Of a stretch of DNA of 64,000 nt, positions 8,440 to 17,131 are shown piece after piece; position 1 is the stretch's first letter, and every line of letters begins with the position of its first letter. The DNA is taken from contig CAYSHC010000005.1 of NCBI GenBank assembly GCA_964430855.1, positions 1 to 64,000 on the forward strand, written 5' to 3'. The notes under the pieces were generated by a model. It was not told the origin of the DNA, searched no databases, and saw nothing but the letters and a program-made list of their open reading frames with translations. Position numbers and translations under genes: made by a program. Origin of the DNA: JAEZDP01 sp964430855 (lineage in GTDB: Bacteria; Acidobacteriota; Vicinamibacteria; Vicinamibacterales; Vicinamibacteraceae).

Positions 8440-10140
8440 ATGTCTCGCGCCCGACGCGTCCGCGCCTGGGTCGTCTGCGCGCTGCTGCTGCTCGCGGCGA
8501 GCCGCCTGCTGGTGCCGGCCGGCCCCGTCGCCGTCCCCGGGAACCCCGAGACGCCGCTCTGGTCGGGCGCCGTCCACGTGCACACCACCCGTTCCGACGG
8601 CAGCGGCACGCCGGCGGAGGTGGCCGCCGCGGCCGCCGCGGCCGGCCTCGACTTCGTCATCCTGACGGACCACGGCGACGGCACGCGGGAACCGTCAGCG
8701 CCTGCCTACGTGTCGGGCGTGCTCGTGATCGACGGCGTCGAGGTGTCCACGCGTGACGGCCACTACCTCGCCATCGGGATGCCGCAGGCGCCGTACCGGC
8801 TGGCCGGCGACGGCGCCGATGTGGCCGAGGACGTCGCGCGGCTGGGCGGGGTGGGCATCATCGCCCACCCCGACTCGGCACGCAGCGGCCTGGCCTGGCA
8901 TGCCGACGACGTCCGCGGCGACGGGCTCGAGATCCTCAACGCCGACAGCGCGTGGCGCGACGACAACCTGGTCGTCCTGCCGCTGCGGTTCATCCCGTAC
9001 CCGTGGCGTCCCGCGTCCGTCCTCGCCACGACCCTCAGCTACCCAGACGGCCTGCTCGCCCGCCTCGACACCCCCGACGCCGACGCGCCGCGCCTCGCCG
9101 TGGCCGGCGTGGACGCCCACGCGCGCATCGGCCTGCGTCCCCGCGAGGAGCCGCTCCAGGGGGCCAGGACGCTCGCCCGCTGGCCCGGCTACCGCGCGAG
9201 CTTCGGCACCTTCGGCCTCGTGGTGCCATGGACGCGCGGTCGCGCGCCCACAGGCGACGCGTCGCGCGACGCCGACGCCGTCGTCGCCGCGCTGAAGGAA
9301 CACAGGGCGCACGTGGCCACGTTCGCGCTGGGCGGGCCGGCGCATGTGCCGTTCACCGCCCTCGTCGACGGCGCGGCCTACCTGCCCGGGGCACGCCTCG
9401 ACGGCAGCCGTCCCATCACGCTCGTCGTCGAGGCGCCACCCTTCGCGGATGCCCGGGTGCGGCTGCTGCGCAACGGCCGCCCATGGCGCGAAGGCGGTCC
9501 CGGCGATCGTCTGGTGGCTGGCGTCGTCGGAGGCGAGCCGGCCGTCTATCGGGCCGAGGTGTGGCTGCCCCGCCGGTGGCGGCAACCGTCGCTGCCCTGG
9601 CTGGTGAGCCAGGCCATCGGCGTGGATCTGCCCGACCGCCAACCGTCACGCGAAGGTGCTGCAGCGCCAGAGGCTGGTGACGAGGCTGGCGTGCGGCTGA
9701 GAGGGCCGTGGCAAACGGAGCACGATCCGTGCTCGTCGATCGAGGTCGGCGCCGATGATGCCGGCGCGGTCGCCGTCTCGGCCACGCTGTGCGACGGCGC
9801 TCACGCCAGCCCGTTCGCGGCGGCGCGCATCGACTGGCCTGCCGGAATCCCCGCGCCCGCCGTCGTGGCGTTCACCGGACGTGCGGATCACCCGATGCGG
9901 GTGTCGGTGCAGGTGCGCGAGCCCGGCGAGGGGGACGGCAGGCGATGGGCCCGCTCCGTATACCTGGACACGACGGCGCGGACGGTCACGCTCCCGCTCA
10001 CGACGTTCCGGGCCGTCGAGCCCGCCACGGGAGCGCCGCCCGTCGATCGCCTGCACGCGATCCTGTTCGTCGTGGACACGGTGAACACGCCTCGCGGCAC
10101 CGCCCGGACGTTCCGCCTCGAGGGCCTGCAGCTGCGCTGA
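8440..10140 (+). CDS. Membrane-anchored or exported PHP-domain metal-dependent phosphoesterase
   Basis: The protein has 566 residues. An N-terminal hydrophobic segment (about 9-28) anchors or exports it. The PHP domain follows with VHVHTTRSDG, LTDHGDG, GVEVSTRDGHYLAIG, IIAHPDSA and GVDAHAR, the metal-binding histidines and aspartates of PHP phosphoesterases (histidinol phosphatase and polymerase-associated families). The C-terminal half has no motif I recognise and looks like beta-sandwich repeats. The substrate is unknown, and an extracytoplasmic location is unusual for PHP enzymes. Confidence 0.75.
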   Translation: MSRARRVRAWVVCALLLLAASRLLVPAGPVAVPGNPETPLWSGAVHVHTTRSDGSGTPAEVAAAAAAAGLDFVILTDHGDGTREPSAPAYVSGVLVIDGVEVSTRDGHYLAIGMPQAPYRLAGDGADVAEDVARLGGVGIIAHPDSARSGLAWHADDVRGDGLEILNADSAWRDDNLVVLPLRFIPYPWRPASVLATTLSYPDGLLARLDTPDADAPRLAVAGVDAHARIGLRPREEPLQGARTLARWPGYRASFGTFGLVVPWTRGRAPTGDASRDADAVVAALKEHRAHVATFALGGPAHVPFTALVDGAAYLPGARLDGSRPITLVVEAPPFADARVRLLRNGRPWREGGPGDRLVAGVVGGEPAVYRAEVWLPRRWRQPSLPWLVSQAIGVDLPDRQPSREGAAAPEAGDEAGVRLRGPWQTEHDPCSSIEVGADDAGAVAVSATLCDGAHASPFAAARIDWPAGIPAPAVVAFTGRADHPMRVSVQVREPGEGDGRRWARSVYLDTTARTVTLPLTTFRAVEPATGAPPVDRLHAILFVVDTVNTPRGTARTFRLEGLQLR

Positions 10141-10206
10141 CCGCGGCTGGGTACAATGGACGTTCGGGCGAGCGACCTCACGTCGCGGCGGCCCGCCCAC
10201 CCCGCC

Positions 10207-10644
10207 ATGGAAAAGATCATCGTCCACTCCCATTTCCACACCGGCCATCGTCAGCTGGGCTATCCCGGCAAGTGCAAGTGGGTGCACGGCCACACGTGGC
10301 GCGGCACCGTCACGGTCTCGTGCGAGGAGTTCCCGCGCGACGAGCTCGACATGGCGCTCGACTTCGGCGATCTGAAGGCGGTGATGCGCTTTCTCGACCA
10401 CAAGATCCTCGTCACCGAGCAGGACGCCACCTTCCTCGACCCCGAGCTGTTCGAGCCGGAGGGCGTGGTGGTGCTGAAGGGCAAGGGGCCCAGCGTGGAG
10501 AACGTCGCCCTCTACGTCTGGGACAACGTCGTGAGGCACATCGCGGAGAAGTTCCCCGGCCGCAACGTCGTCTACACGGTGGAGGTCTCGATCCAGGAGA
10601 CCGACAACAACATCTTCGTCGTCTGCAAGAACGTCACGATCTGA
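10207..10644 (+). CDS. queD: 6-carboxytetrahydropterin synthase / 6-pyruvoyl-tetrahydropterin synthase homologue
   Basis: The protein has 145 residues, starting MEKIIVHSHF. The zinc histidines sit in SHFHTGHR and HGHTW, the catalytic cysteine is in GKCKWVHGH, and the DHK and late glutamate region (SIQETDNN) are conserved. QueD makes 6-carboxytetrahydropterin for queuosine and other deazapurines. PTPS of tetrahydropterin synthesis looks alike, and no queC or queE lies here to decide. The frame is open from 10156, but the ATG at 10207 starts the conserved fold. TACAAT at 10152-10157 is a likely -10. Confidence 0.85.
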   Translation: MEKIIVHSHFHTGHRQLGYPGKCKWVHGHTWRGTVTVSCEEFPRDELDMALDFGDLKAVMRFLDHKILVTEQDATFLDPELFEPEGVVVLKGKGPSVENVALYVWDNVVRHIAEKFPGRNVVYTVEVSIQETDNNIFVVCKNVTI

Positions 10645-10660
10645 CGTCCGGCGCGCGCGA

Positions 10661-11902
10661 TCACACGAACAGCCCGACGCCCCACTGGCAGAACACGGCG
10701 CCGGCTACGGTCATCGACAGCCCCCACAGCAGCAGGCTGCGGAAGAGGCGCGACGGGTCGTGGCCCTCCGGCAGCGCGGCGATGCAGAGCGCGCCGAGCG
10801 TCGACAGCGGCGACACGTCCACGAGCGCGGCCCCCACGTTGATGCTCAGCGCGATGCCGAGCGGATCGCCTCCGCCCAGCTTCTCTACGATGGAGGGGAT
10901 GGACGGCAGGAAGGTGGGATAGACGACACCCGACGTCGAGCTGTAGGTGGAGATGGTCCCCGTGATGAACGCGATGATGCCGTTGATCGTCGCGGGTGTC
11001 GCGATGGCCGCCAGGCCGGTGCCGAACAGGTCCATGCCGCCCGTGCCCTCGAGCACGCCGACGAGCGTGCTGACCCCGCACACGAGCACGATCACCGACC
11101 AGGGCACGTGCCGCAGCAGCGCCGCGTCGTCTGCCGCACGCAGCAGCACGATCAGCGTGGCCGCGGCGAAGGCCGCGAAGCCGAGGTGCACCTTGAGGAG
11201 CACGACAGCCAGCACCCACGCCGCGCCGACGGAAAGCGTCACGAGGTGCTGACGCGTGAGCCGCGCCGGGGCCGGCAGCGCCGCTGCCTGCGTCGAGCGC
11301 AGCAGCGCCGGACCGCCGAAGAGCGCCCATGCGGCCACGGCTGCGAGCAGATGCGCGACGAAGTTGACCGCCCAGACGGTCCACTCGTGGCCCGGCAGGC
11401 CCGCCCTGGTCATCGCGTCGTCGACGATCACGCCCACGGCGCTGAAGGGCGACAGGTTTCCGGCGTTCGCGCCGTTGCCGATCATGAGCGCGACGAGCAA
11501 CACGGGCACGCCGGCGCGCGCGCCGGCCGCCATGGTCAGCGGCGCGAGCAGGGCAAGCGTCGCGATGGCCCCCGGGCCCATCGTGCTCACGGCGCAGGCC
11601 AGCACGAAGAACAGCGGTGGCAGCCAGGCGGCGCGGCCGCCGCAGAGTCGCAGCGCACGCTCGGTCATCGCGCCGAGCGTCCCGTTGGCCTGCGCCACGC
11701 CGAAGAGCATCGTCACGCCGAGCAGCGTGACGAAGAGCGACGCGGGGAACACGGCCATCAGCGCGTCGGGCCGCCACCCGGCGACGTAGACGGCGATGGG
11801 CCAGGCCATCGCGATGGCCAGCACGCCGACGTTGACGCTGGTGCCGAAGCTCGCCGCGACGACGAGGAGCAGCGCGAGCACCGACAGGACGGCCGGGTCC
11901 AT
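10661..11902 (-). CDS. matC: MatC-like dicarboxylate/malonate carrier (SLC13/ArsB superfamily)
   Basis: The protein has 413 residues and is almost entirely transmembrane (about 11-12 segments), starting MDPAVLSVLALLLV. The N-terminal half with SVNVGVLAIAMAW and IGNGANAGNLSPFSAVG matches the MatC_N type, and SSTSGVVYPTFLP is a typical ion-transporter re-entrant motif. Its ATG overlaps the stop of the upstream acyl-CoA synthetase by one base (TGATG), so the two are coupled. Together they suggest uptake and CoA activation of malonate or a similar dicarboxylate. Substrate assignment rests on the pairing. Confidence 0.75.
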   Translation of the reverse strand: MDPAVLSVLALLLVVAASFGTSVNVGVLAIAMAWPIAVYVAGWRPDALMAVFPASLFVTLLGVTMLFGVAQANGTLGAMTERALRLCGGRAAWLPPLFFVLACAVSTMGPGAIATLALLAPLTMAAGARAGVPVLLVALMIGNGANAGNLSPFSAVGVIVDDAMTRAGLPGHEWTVWAVNFVAHLLAAVAAWALFGGPALLRSTQAAALPAPARLTRQHLVTLSVGAAWVLAVVLLKVHLGFAAFAAATLIVLLRAADDAALLRHVPWSVIVLVCGVSTLVGVLEGTGGMDLFGTGLAAIATPATINGIIAFITGTISTYSSTSGVVYPTFLPSIPSIVEKLGGGDPLGIALSINVGAALVDVSPLSTLGALCIAALPEGHDPSRLFRSLLLWGLSMTVAGAVFCQWGVGLFV

Positions 11903-13446
11903 CACGTCGCGGGGCCGCGTCGGTCCGCGCCCTGGAGGACGGCGGCGCCGTCGCCGTCGGCAGTCCCGCCTGCCGCGTCGGCGGCGGCCAGCAGGTGCTT
12001 CTGCACCTTGCCCAGCGCGGTCCGCGGCAGCGCCTCCACCTGGACGAAGCGGCGCGGCACCTTGAACGATGCCAGCTCGGCCCGCAGCCGCGCCTCGACG
12101 GCGTCGGCATCCAGCGCGCCGTCGCACACCAGGTAGGCGACGGGGACCTCGCCGCGCACGGCGTCGGGCACGCCCACGACCGCTGCTTCCTTCACGCCGT
12201 GGCAGGTCGTGAGCACCTCCTCGATCTCGCGCGGGTAGATGTTGAATCCGCCGGAGATGATGAGGTCGCTGCGACGGCCCTGGAGCGTGATGTAGCCATC
12301 CGCCGACCGCACGCCGATGTCGCCGGTCCGGAACCACCCGCCCCGGAAGGCGGCAGCGGTCGCGTCGGGACGGTTCCAGTACCCCGCGCACACGTTCGGC
12401 CCGCGCACCCACAGCTCGCCGGGTTGGCCATCGGCCACGATGCGACCGTCCTCGTCGCGCAGCTCGACCGACAGCATGGGCAACGGCAGGCCCACGGTGC
12501 CGGCCCGGCGCTCGCCCACCAGCGGGTTGCTCACGTTCATCATCGTCTCGGTCATCCCGTAGCGCTCGAGGATGACGTGGCCGAACCGCCTGGCAAACGC
12601 GTCGAGCACCTGGGCCGGCAGCGGCGCGGACCCCGAGACGAACAGCCGCATCGACGCGCCGATCGCGCGCGCCCGCGCCTCGGGAATCTCCAGCATGCGG
12701 ACGTACATCGTCGGGACGCCGAAGAAGAGCGTCGGCCGATAGCGCTCGAACCAGTCCGCAGCCTTCGCGTGCTCGAAGCGCTCGAGCAGCCGCATGTGGC
12801 AGCCGCTGACCAGCCAGCACTGCAGGCCGTTGCCGAGGCCGTGCACGTGGAACAGCGGCAGGGCCGCCAGGTAGCGGTCGGCGCTCGTGATGTCCCAGGC
12901 CGTCACGAGCGTCAGCGCGTTGGCCGCGAAGTTGCCGTGCGTGAGCACCGCGCCCTTTGCCGTTCCGGTGGTCCCCGACGTGTAGACGAGCGCGGCCGGC
13001 GTCCCCGCATCCGACCTGGCGGCCTGCGCGAGCGGCGGCGCCGACGCCGCCTCGCGCTCGAGGGTGTCGGCGTCCCAGATCACGGCGCCCTCGGGAACGT
13101 CGGCGGCGTGGTCGGGCGTCGTGACGATCGCGACCGGCGCGGCGTCGCCCATGATGTGCCCCACCTCGCGGGCGCGGTAGAGCACGTTGATCGGCACCAC
13201 GATGGCGCCAAGCTTTATCAGCGCGAGCCAGAGGTCGACGACGAGCAGGCGATTGGGCAGGCAGAACGCGACGCGGTCGCCGCGCGACACGCCGCGCGCC
13301 GCCAGCACCGCCGCGAGGCGGTCGCTGCGGTCGTCGATCTCGCCGAAGGTGAGGCTGACGGTGGTGCCGTCCGGGCCGTCGGTCTCGAGGGCTGGCACGT
13401 CCCGTCGGCCCTTCAGGGACAACGCGTAGAGGTCGAGCAGTGACAC
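11902..13446 (-). CDS. matB: Acyl-CoA synthetase, malonyl-CoA synthetase (MatB)-like
   Basis: The protein has 514 residues in the ANL adenylate-forming superfamily: P-loop YTSGTTGTAKGAVLTH, ERYGMTETMM, GWFRTGDIG, GRRSDLIISGGFNIYP, and a late catalytic lysine in RTALGKVQKH. The length and the RYGMTET signature fit malonyl-CoA synthetase (malonate + CoA + ATP), and the adjacent MatC-type carrier supports this; other short or branched acids are possible. Two GTGs (13446 and 13476) could start it, neither with a Shine-Dalgarno. The shorter form begins 5 bases after the kinase stop. The C-terminal tail past the catalytic lysine is Ala/Gly-rich. Confidence 0.78.
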   Translation of the reverse strand: MSLLDLYALSLKGRRDVPALETDGPDGTTVSLTFGEIDDRSDRLAAVLAARGVSRGDRVAFCLPNRLLVVDLWLALIKLGAIVVPINVLYRAREVGHIMGDAAPVAIVTTPDHAADVPEGAVIWDADTLEREAASAPPLAQAARSDAGTPAALVYTSGTTGTAKGAVLTHGNFAANALTLVTAWDITSADRYLAALPLFHVHGLGNGLQCWLVSGCHMRLLERFEHAKAADWFERYRPTLFFGVPTMYVRMLEIPEARARAIGASMRLFVSGSAPLPAQVLDAFARRFGHVILERYGMTETMMNVSNPLVGERRAGTVGLPLPMLSVELRDEDGRIVADGQPGELWVRGPNVCAGYWNRPDATAAAFRGGWFRTGDIGVRSADGYITLQGRRSDLIISGGFNIYPREIEEVLTTCHGVKEAAVVGVPDAVRGEVPVAYLVCDGALDADAVEARLRAELASFKVPRRFVQVEALPRTALGKVQKHLLAAADAAGGTADGDGAAVLQGADRRGPAT

Positions 13447-13450
13447 GGTG

Positions 13451-15025
13451 TCAGTGTGGGCTGTCGAGCACGTCACGCACGGCGACGAGCAGGTCCTCGG
13501 CCGTGCAGGGTTTGCAGAGGCAGCGCGGCAGGCCCGCGCCGACGACGCTGGCGACGCCCGCCTCCTCGCCGGGGGTGCACGCCACGATGACCGGCACGGC
13601 CGGCAGGATGTGCCGCAGCGCCGCCATGGTCTGTACGCCGTCCATCACGGGCATGCGCATGTCGGTGATGACGAGGGCGACCTCCGTGCCGAGCGCGTTG
13701 ACGATGGACAGGGCCTCTGCACCGTCGGCGGCCACCACCGTCCGGTAGCCGCCAGCCTCGAGCACGCGGCGGGTCATCAGCCGCACCGACGCCTCGTCGT
13801 CCACGACCAGCACGAGCTGGCCACGGCCGTGGGCGAGCGCCTGCGGGACATCGGCCGCAGGGCGGTTCTCCGGGGCCGGCACCGCCGGCAGCCGCACGCG
13901 GAACGTCGCGCCGGCGCCGGGCGCGCTCTCGACGTCGATGCGCCCGCCGTGGCTCTGCACGATCGTCAGCGAGGACGACAGCCCGAGACCCGAGCCCTTC
14001 CCGACCGCGCGGGTGGTGAAGAACGGGTCGAAGATGCGCGCCATGACGTCGGGCGTCATGCCGACGCCGGTGTCGGCCACCTCGACGACGACGTGTGCCC
14101 CCAGCGGCTGCGCGATGGCCTGTGCCCCGTCCGGCGCGTCGGCCTCGGCGTTGCGCGCCGTCACCCGCAGCGATCCGCCCGACGGCATCGCCTCGGCCGC
14201 GTTCTCGCACAGGCTGTGGACGACGCTCCGCAGCTGCCCGGGGTCGCCGATGACGGTGCGGAGGTCGGGCGCGAGCTCGACGGCGATGTCGATGCCGGGG
14301 ATCGCCGCCGCACGTGTCTCCGCGACGATCGCCGGCAGCAGGTGGCGGAGGTCCACCTCGACCCGCTCGCCGTCCACGCCGCGGGCAAACGACAGCACCT
14401 GCCCGACGAGGCGTGCGCCCCGCCTGGCGCTCGAGTCGAGGCTTGCGAGGATCTCGGCGCGCTCGGCCGCGTCGGGATGGAGCGCGAGGAGGTCGACGGC
14501 CATCAGGATGGGCGCGAAGACGTTGTTCAGGTCGTGCGCGAGGCCACCGGCAAGCGTGGCCAGACTCTCGAGGCGCTGGGCGCGCCGCAGCTGCTGCTCC
14601 ACCGCGCGCCGTTCGGTGATGTCGCGGGCGACGCCGAACACCTGACGCACCTCGAGCGACGACCGCACGTTCCACGACAGCCAGCGGATGGAGCCGTCCC
14701 GGCACAGGTAGCGGTTCTCGAACTCTCGTGCGGGGCGGCCGACCAGGATGTCGGCGCGCATGGCCAGCGTGCGATCGCGGTCGTCGGGATGGACGAACTC
14801 TATCGACGGGCGGCTGGTGAGCTCGGCGGCCGACCAGCCCAGCGTCCGGGTCCATGCCGGGTTCACCTGGAGCAGCCAGCCCTCGAAGCTGGCCACGCAC
14901 AGCAGGTCGGCCGACATGTCGAACAGCTGGTCGCGGGCGATGTCGTCACGCCGGCGCGACGGCCGCCGCTGCGGCAGCGGCGGCCTGGCGTCATCCGGCG
15001 AGAGGTGCGGATCGGAGGCGTTCAT
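13451..15025 (-). CDS. Hybrid sensor histidine kinase (PAS-HisKA-HATPase-REC)
   Basis: The protein has 524 residues with no transmembrane segment, so it is cytoplasmic. A PAS domain spans about 35-150 (ending VARDITERR). The phosphoacceptor is H164 in GGLAHDLNNVF. The ATPase has N-box ENAAEAM, DTGVGM and GSGLGLSSS. The C-terminal receiver has D455 in ITDMRMPVMDG and a lysine in CLCKP. It lies first in a minus-strand unit with the MatB- and MatC-like genes (5-base gap), so it may sense a signal linked to that pathway. It has no DNA-binding output, so a partner regulator must lie elsewhere. Confidence 0.88.
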   Translation of the reverse strand: MNASDPHLSPDDARPPLPQRRPSRRRDDIARDQLFDMSADLLCVASFEGWLLQVNPAWTRTLGWSAAELTSRPSIEFVHPDDRDRTLAMRADILVGRPAREFENRYLCRDGSIRWLSWNVRSSLEVRQVFGVARDITERRAVEQQLRRAQRLESLATLAGGLAHDLNNVFAPILMAVDLLALHPDAAERAEILASLDSSARRGARLVGQVLSFARGVDGERVEVDLRHLLPAIVAETRAAAIPGIDIAVELAPDLRTVIGDPGQLRSVVHSLCENAAEAMPSGGSLRVTARNAEADAPDGAQAIAQPLGAHVVVEVADTGVGMTPDVMARIFDPFFTTRAVGKGSGLGLSSSLTIVQSHGGRIDVESAPGAGATFRVRLPAVPAPENRPAADVPQALAHGRGQLVLVVDDEASVRLMTRRVLEAGGYRTVVAADGAEALSIVNALGTEVALVITDMRMPVMDGVQTMAALRHILPAVPVIVACTPGEEAGVASVVGAGLPRCLCKPCTAEDLLVAVRDVLDSPH

Positions 15026-15034
15026 GGACGGGGG

Positions 15035-15057
15035 CCGGCGGACCGCCGGAAGTGTAT
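15035..15057 (-). promoter_or_regulatory. Perfect dyad and -10-like element upstream of the kinase-matB-matC unit
   Basis: CCGGCGG (15035-15041), A, CCGCCGG (15043-15049) is a perfect inverted repeat 10 bases before the kinase ATG. On the minus strand a TACACT hexamer (15056-15051) sits just before it. The dyad would overlap the transcription start, as an operator or 5' hairpin would. Confidence 0.4.
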
Positions 15058-15116
15058 CGCACGTTCCGGACCGGCCCCGTCACGCCGACGCGGCAGGTGC
15101 TGCGCCGTTGCCGGCG

Positions 15117-16751
15117 CTACCGGATCTTCTGGCCCGACGCGAGCGCCTTGACGCGCTCGGCGAGCGCGGGATCGGAGCCCCCGAGGGAGGTCACCTGGTC
15201 GAGGTGCGCCTGCATCTTCTTCACACGCTCCTCGTCCTCCGCGCCACACGGGCACCCTTTCTTGATCAGCCCGAAGTGCGACCATGCGGCGCCCCAGTGC
15301 GGCATCCACCACTTCGGCTCGAGCTCGATGGCCTTCTCGAGCAGCGGCAGGGAGCCGGCGTAGTCGCCCTTGTCCTTCAGCGCGAGGCCGAGGACGCCGT
15401 ATCCCATCGGATTCCTGTAATCGGGCGTTGCGACTACCTTCTGCAATGTCTCGATGGTGCGATCCAGCTGCTTGGCCTCGAAGAGGGCCGCGCCGAGGTC
15501 GGTGAGGATGGCCGGATCGTCCGGGGCCAGCGCCACGGCCTGCTCCAGGCTCGCCAGGCCGGCGGCCACGTCCTTCTTGTGCTCGCGCAGGATGCGGCCC
15601 TGCGCGTGGTGGGCCTCGGCCAGCGACGCGTCAAGGCTCACGGCCTTCGCGTAGGCGGCCAGCGCCTGGTCGTACTCCTGCGCGTGCTCGTGCACGCGGC
15701 CGAGCAGGTACTGCGCGCGCGCGTCGGACGGCAGCATGCCCGCCGCACGCTCGGCCGGCTCGCGCGCGGCCTGGAGGTCGTGCGACAGCACGAGCACGTC
15801 GGCCAGGCCGCGGTGCGCCTCGCCCACCTGCGGATCGAGCTCGACGGCGCTGCGATAGTGCTGGGCCGCGATGGGATAGCGCCCCTGGGCGTGGTGGATC
15901 TTCGCAATCGAGAGGTGGAGCGCGGCGTCGGCGTTGCCGACGGCCGCCGCCGCATGCAGGTCGTCGAGCGCCTCGGCGTCCTTCCCGAGCGCGAGCAGCG
16001 CGCGGCCGCGCAGCACGAACAGCTCGCGCCGGCCCGGGTCGCGGGACAGCGCCTCGGTCACGGCCGTGACGACGCCCTCATGGTCGCCCTTGGCGTCCAG
16101 CACGGTAGCCAGCTGGGCATGCGTCTCGGCGCGCGAGGCGTCGAGCTCGAGGGCCCGCCGCAGCGCGGGTTCCGCATCGGCTGCGCGGCCCGCCTTGAGG
16201 AGCGCCTCGCCATGCGCGGCATGGGCGACGGGATCGTCGGGCGCCGCGGCAGCCGCGGCCTCAGCGGCCTCGACCGCTCCCGGCTCGCCGAGCTCGACGA
16301 GGGCGGCGGCCAGGACGACGTGGGCCCGCGCCAGCGATGCGTCGAGCGCCAGCGCGTTGCGGGCCTGTTCGGCGGCGTCGGGATAGCGCTCGGCCCGGAG
16401 GTGCCCGGTCGCGAGGCCGGCGTGCGCTTCCGCCTTCTCGGCGCCCTCGATGCCCGACAGGGCCAGCTGGTAGCTGGTCATCATCGCGTCCCAGTTCTCC
16501 TGGGCCTCCTGGACGCGTCCCAGCTTGAAGGCGGCCTGCGCCTGCCGGGGATCGATCTCGACGATCGTCTTCAGGTAGGCCTCGGCCTTCGGCAGGTCGT
16601 TGGCCGCGATGAACTTGTCGGCCTCCTCCATCAGCCTGGGGATGTCACGGGGACGGAACTTCTGCTTCTCCTGAGCGACGGCCGGGAGGGCAGCCGACAG
16701 GCTCAGCAGCACCGAGACCGACAACACGCCGATCCACGCGGAGATGCGCAT
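15117..16751 (-). CDS. Secreted tetratricopeptide-repeat protein
   Basis: The protein has 544 residues. A signal peptide runs through LSLSAALPAVAQ with cleavage predicted after AVAQ. The mature protein is a near-continuous array of TPR units (recurring A-x-Y/L...G and ...P pairs, about 13 units), ending in a short region with a CPCG cysteine pair (KKGCPCGAEDEE). TPR arrays mediate protein-protein contacts and no enzymatic motif is visible. GAGG lies 7 bases before the ATG at 16751. The open frame extends upstream to about 17093, antisense to the Trm112-like gene, and is rejected. Confidence 0.8.
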   Translation of the reverse strand: MRISAWIGVLSVSVLLSLSAALPAVAQEKQKFRPRDIPRLMEEADKFIAANDLPKAEAYLKTIVEIDPRQAQAAFKLGRVQEAQENWDAMMTSYQLALSGIEGAEKAEAHAGLATGHLRAERYPDAAEQARNALALDASLARAHVVLAAALVELGEPGAVEAAEAAAAAAPDDPVAHAAHGEALLKAGRAADAEPALRRALELDASRAETHAQLATVLDAKGDHEGVVTAVTEALSRDPGRRELFVLRGRALLALGKDAEALDDLHAAAAVGNADAALHLSIAKIHHAQGRYPIAAQHYRSAVELDPQVGEAHRGLADVLVLSHDLQAAREPAERAAGMLPSDARAQYLLGRVHEHAQEYDQALAAYAKAVSLDASLAEAHHAQGRILREHKKDVAAGLASLEQAVALAPDDPAILTDLGAALFEAKQLDRTIETLQKVVATPDYRNPMGYGVLGLALKDKGDYAGSLPLLEKAIELEPKWWMPHWGAAWSHFGLIKKGCPCGAEDEERVKKMQAHLDQVTSLGGSDPALAERVKALASGQKIR

Positions 16752-16855
16752 GCGTGACCTCGCTTCTGAATTGGGGACGGGGAATGGTAGCACCAGCCGC
16801 GGCGTCCGCGAACCGTCCCCGCGCGAGGCCCTGCGGTGCCGCGGACCCGACCTGC

Positions 16856-16861
16856 TAGACT
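16856..16861 (+). promoter_or_regulatory. Predicted -10 element close to a start codon
   Basis: TAGACT lies 8 bases before the ATG at 16870 with no Shine-Dalgarno sequence between them, consistent with a leaderless mRNA for the Trm112-like and DUF2264 genes. Confidence 0.35.
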
Positions 16862-16869
16862 GACCGTCC

Positions 16870-17118
16870 ATGGTCGACCCCGAGCTTCTCGCCATCCTCG
16901 TCTGCCCCGAAGACAAGACGCCCGTGACCCTCGCGGACGCCGAGACCCTCGCGGCCCTGAACGCCCGCATCGCGGCCGGTACGGTGAAGACCCGTGGCGG
17001 GCAGCCGGTGACCGAGCCGGTGACCGAGGGCCTCGTCCGCCAGGACGGCAAGTACCTGTATCCCGTTCGCGACGACATCCCGGTGATGCTCATCGACGAG
17101 GCCCTCCCGCTCGACTGA
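16870..17118 (+). CDS. Trm112/YcaR-like small protein lacking the zinc cysteines
   Basis: The protein has 82 residues. The N-terminus (LLAILVCPEDKTPV) and C-terminus (YLYPVRDDIPVMLIDEA) match the UPF0434/Trm112 fold. Instead of the usual CPxCK it reads CPEDK, and the second cysteine pair is missing. About 20 extra residues lie in the middle. It is therefore probably not a zinc-binding version. Trm112 proteins partner methyltransferases; no methyltransferase is adjacent. It is followed after 13 bases by the DUF2264 gene on the same strand. Confidence 0.75.
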   Translation: MVDPELLAILVCPEDKTPVTLADAETLAALNARIAAGTVKTRGGQPVTEPVTEGLVRQDGKYLYPVRDDIPVMLIDEALPLD

Positions 17119-17131
17119 ACCGCCGGCCGCC

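Noticed and set aside
10156..10206. Upstream start for queD at 10156
   Set aside because: This ATG overlaps the TACAAT -10 hexamer and adds a non-conserved Arg-rich stretch. ATG 10207 begins the conserved fold.
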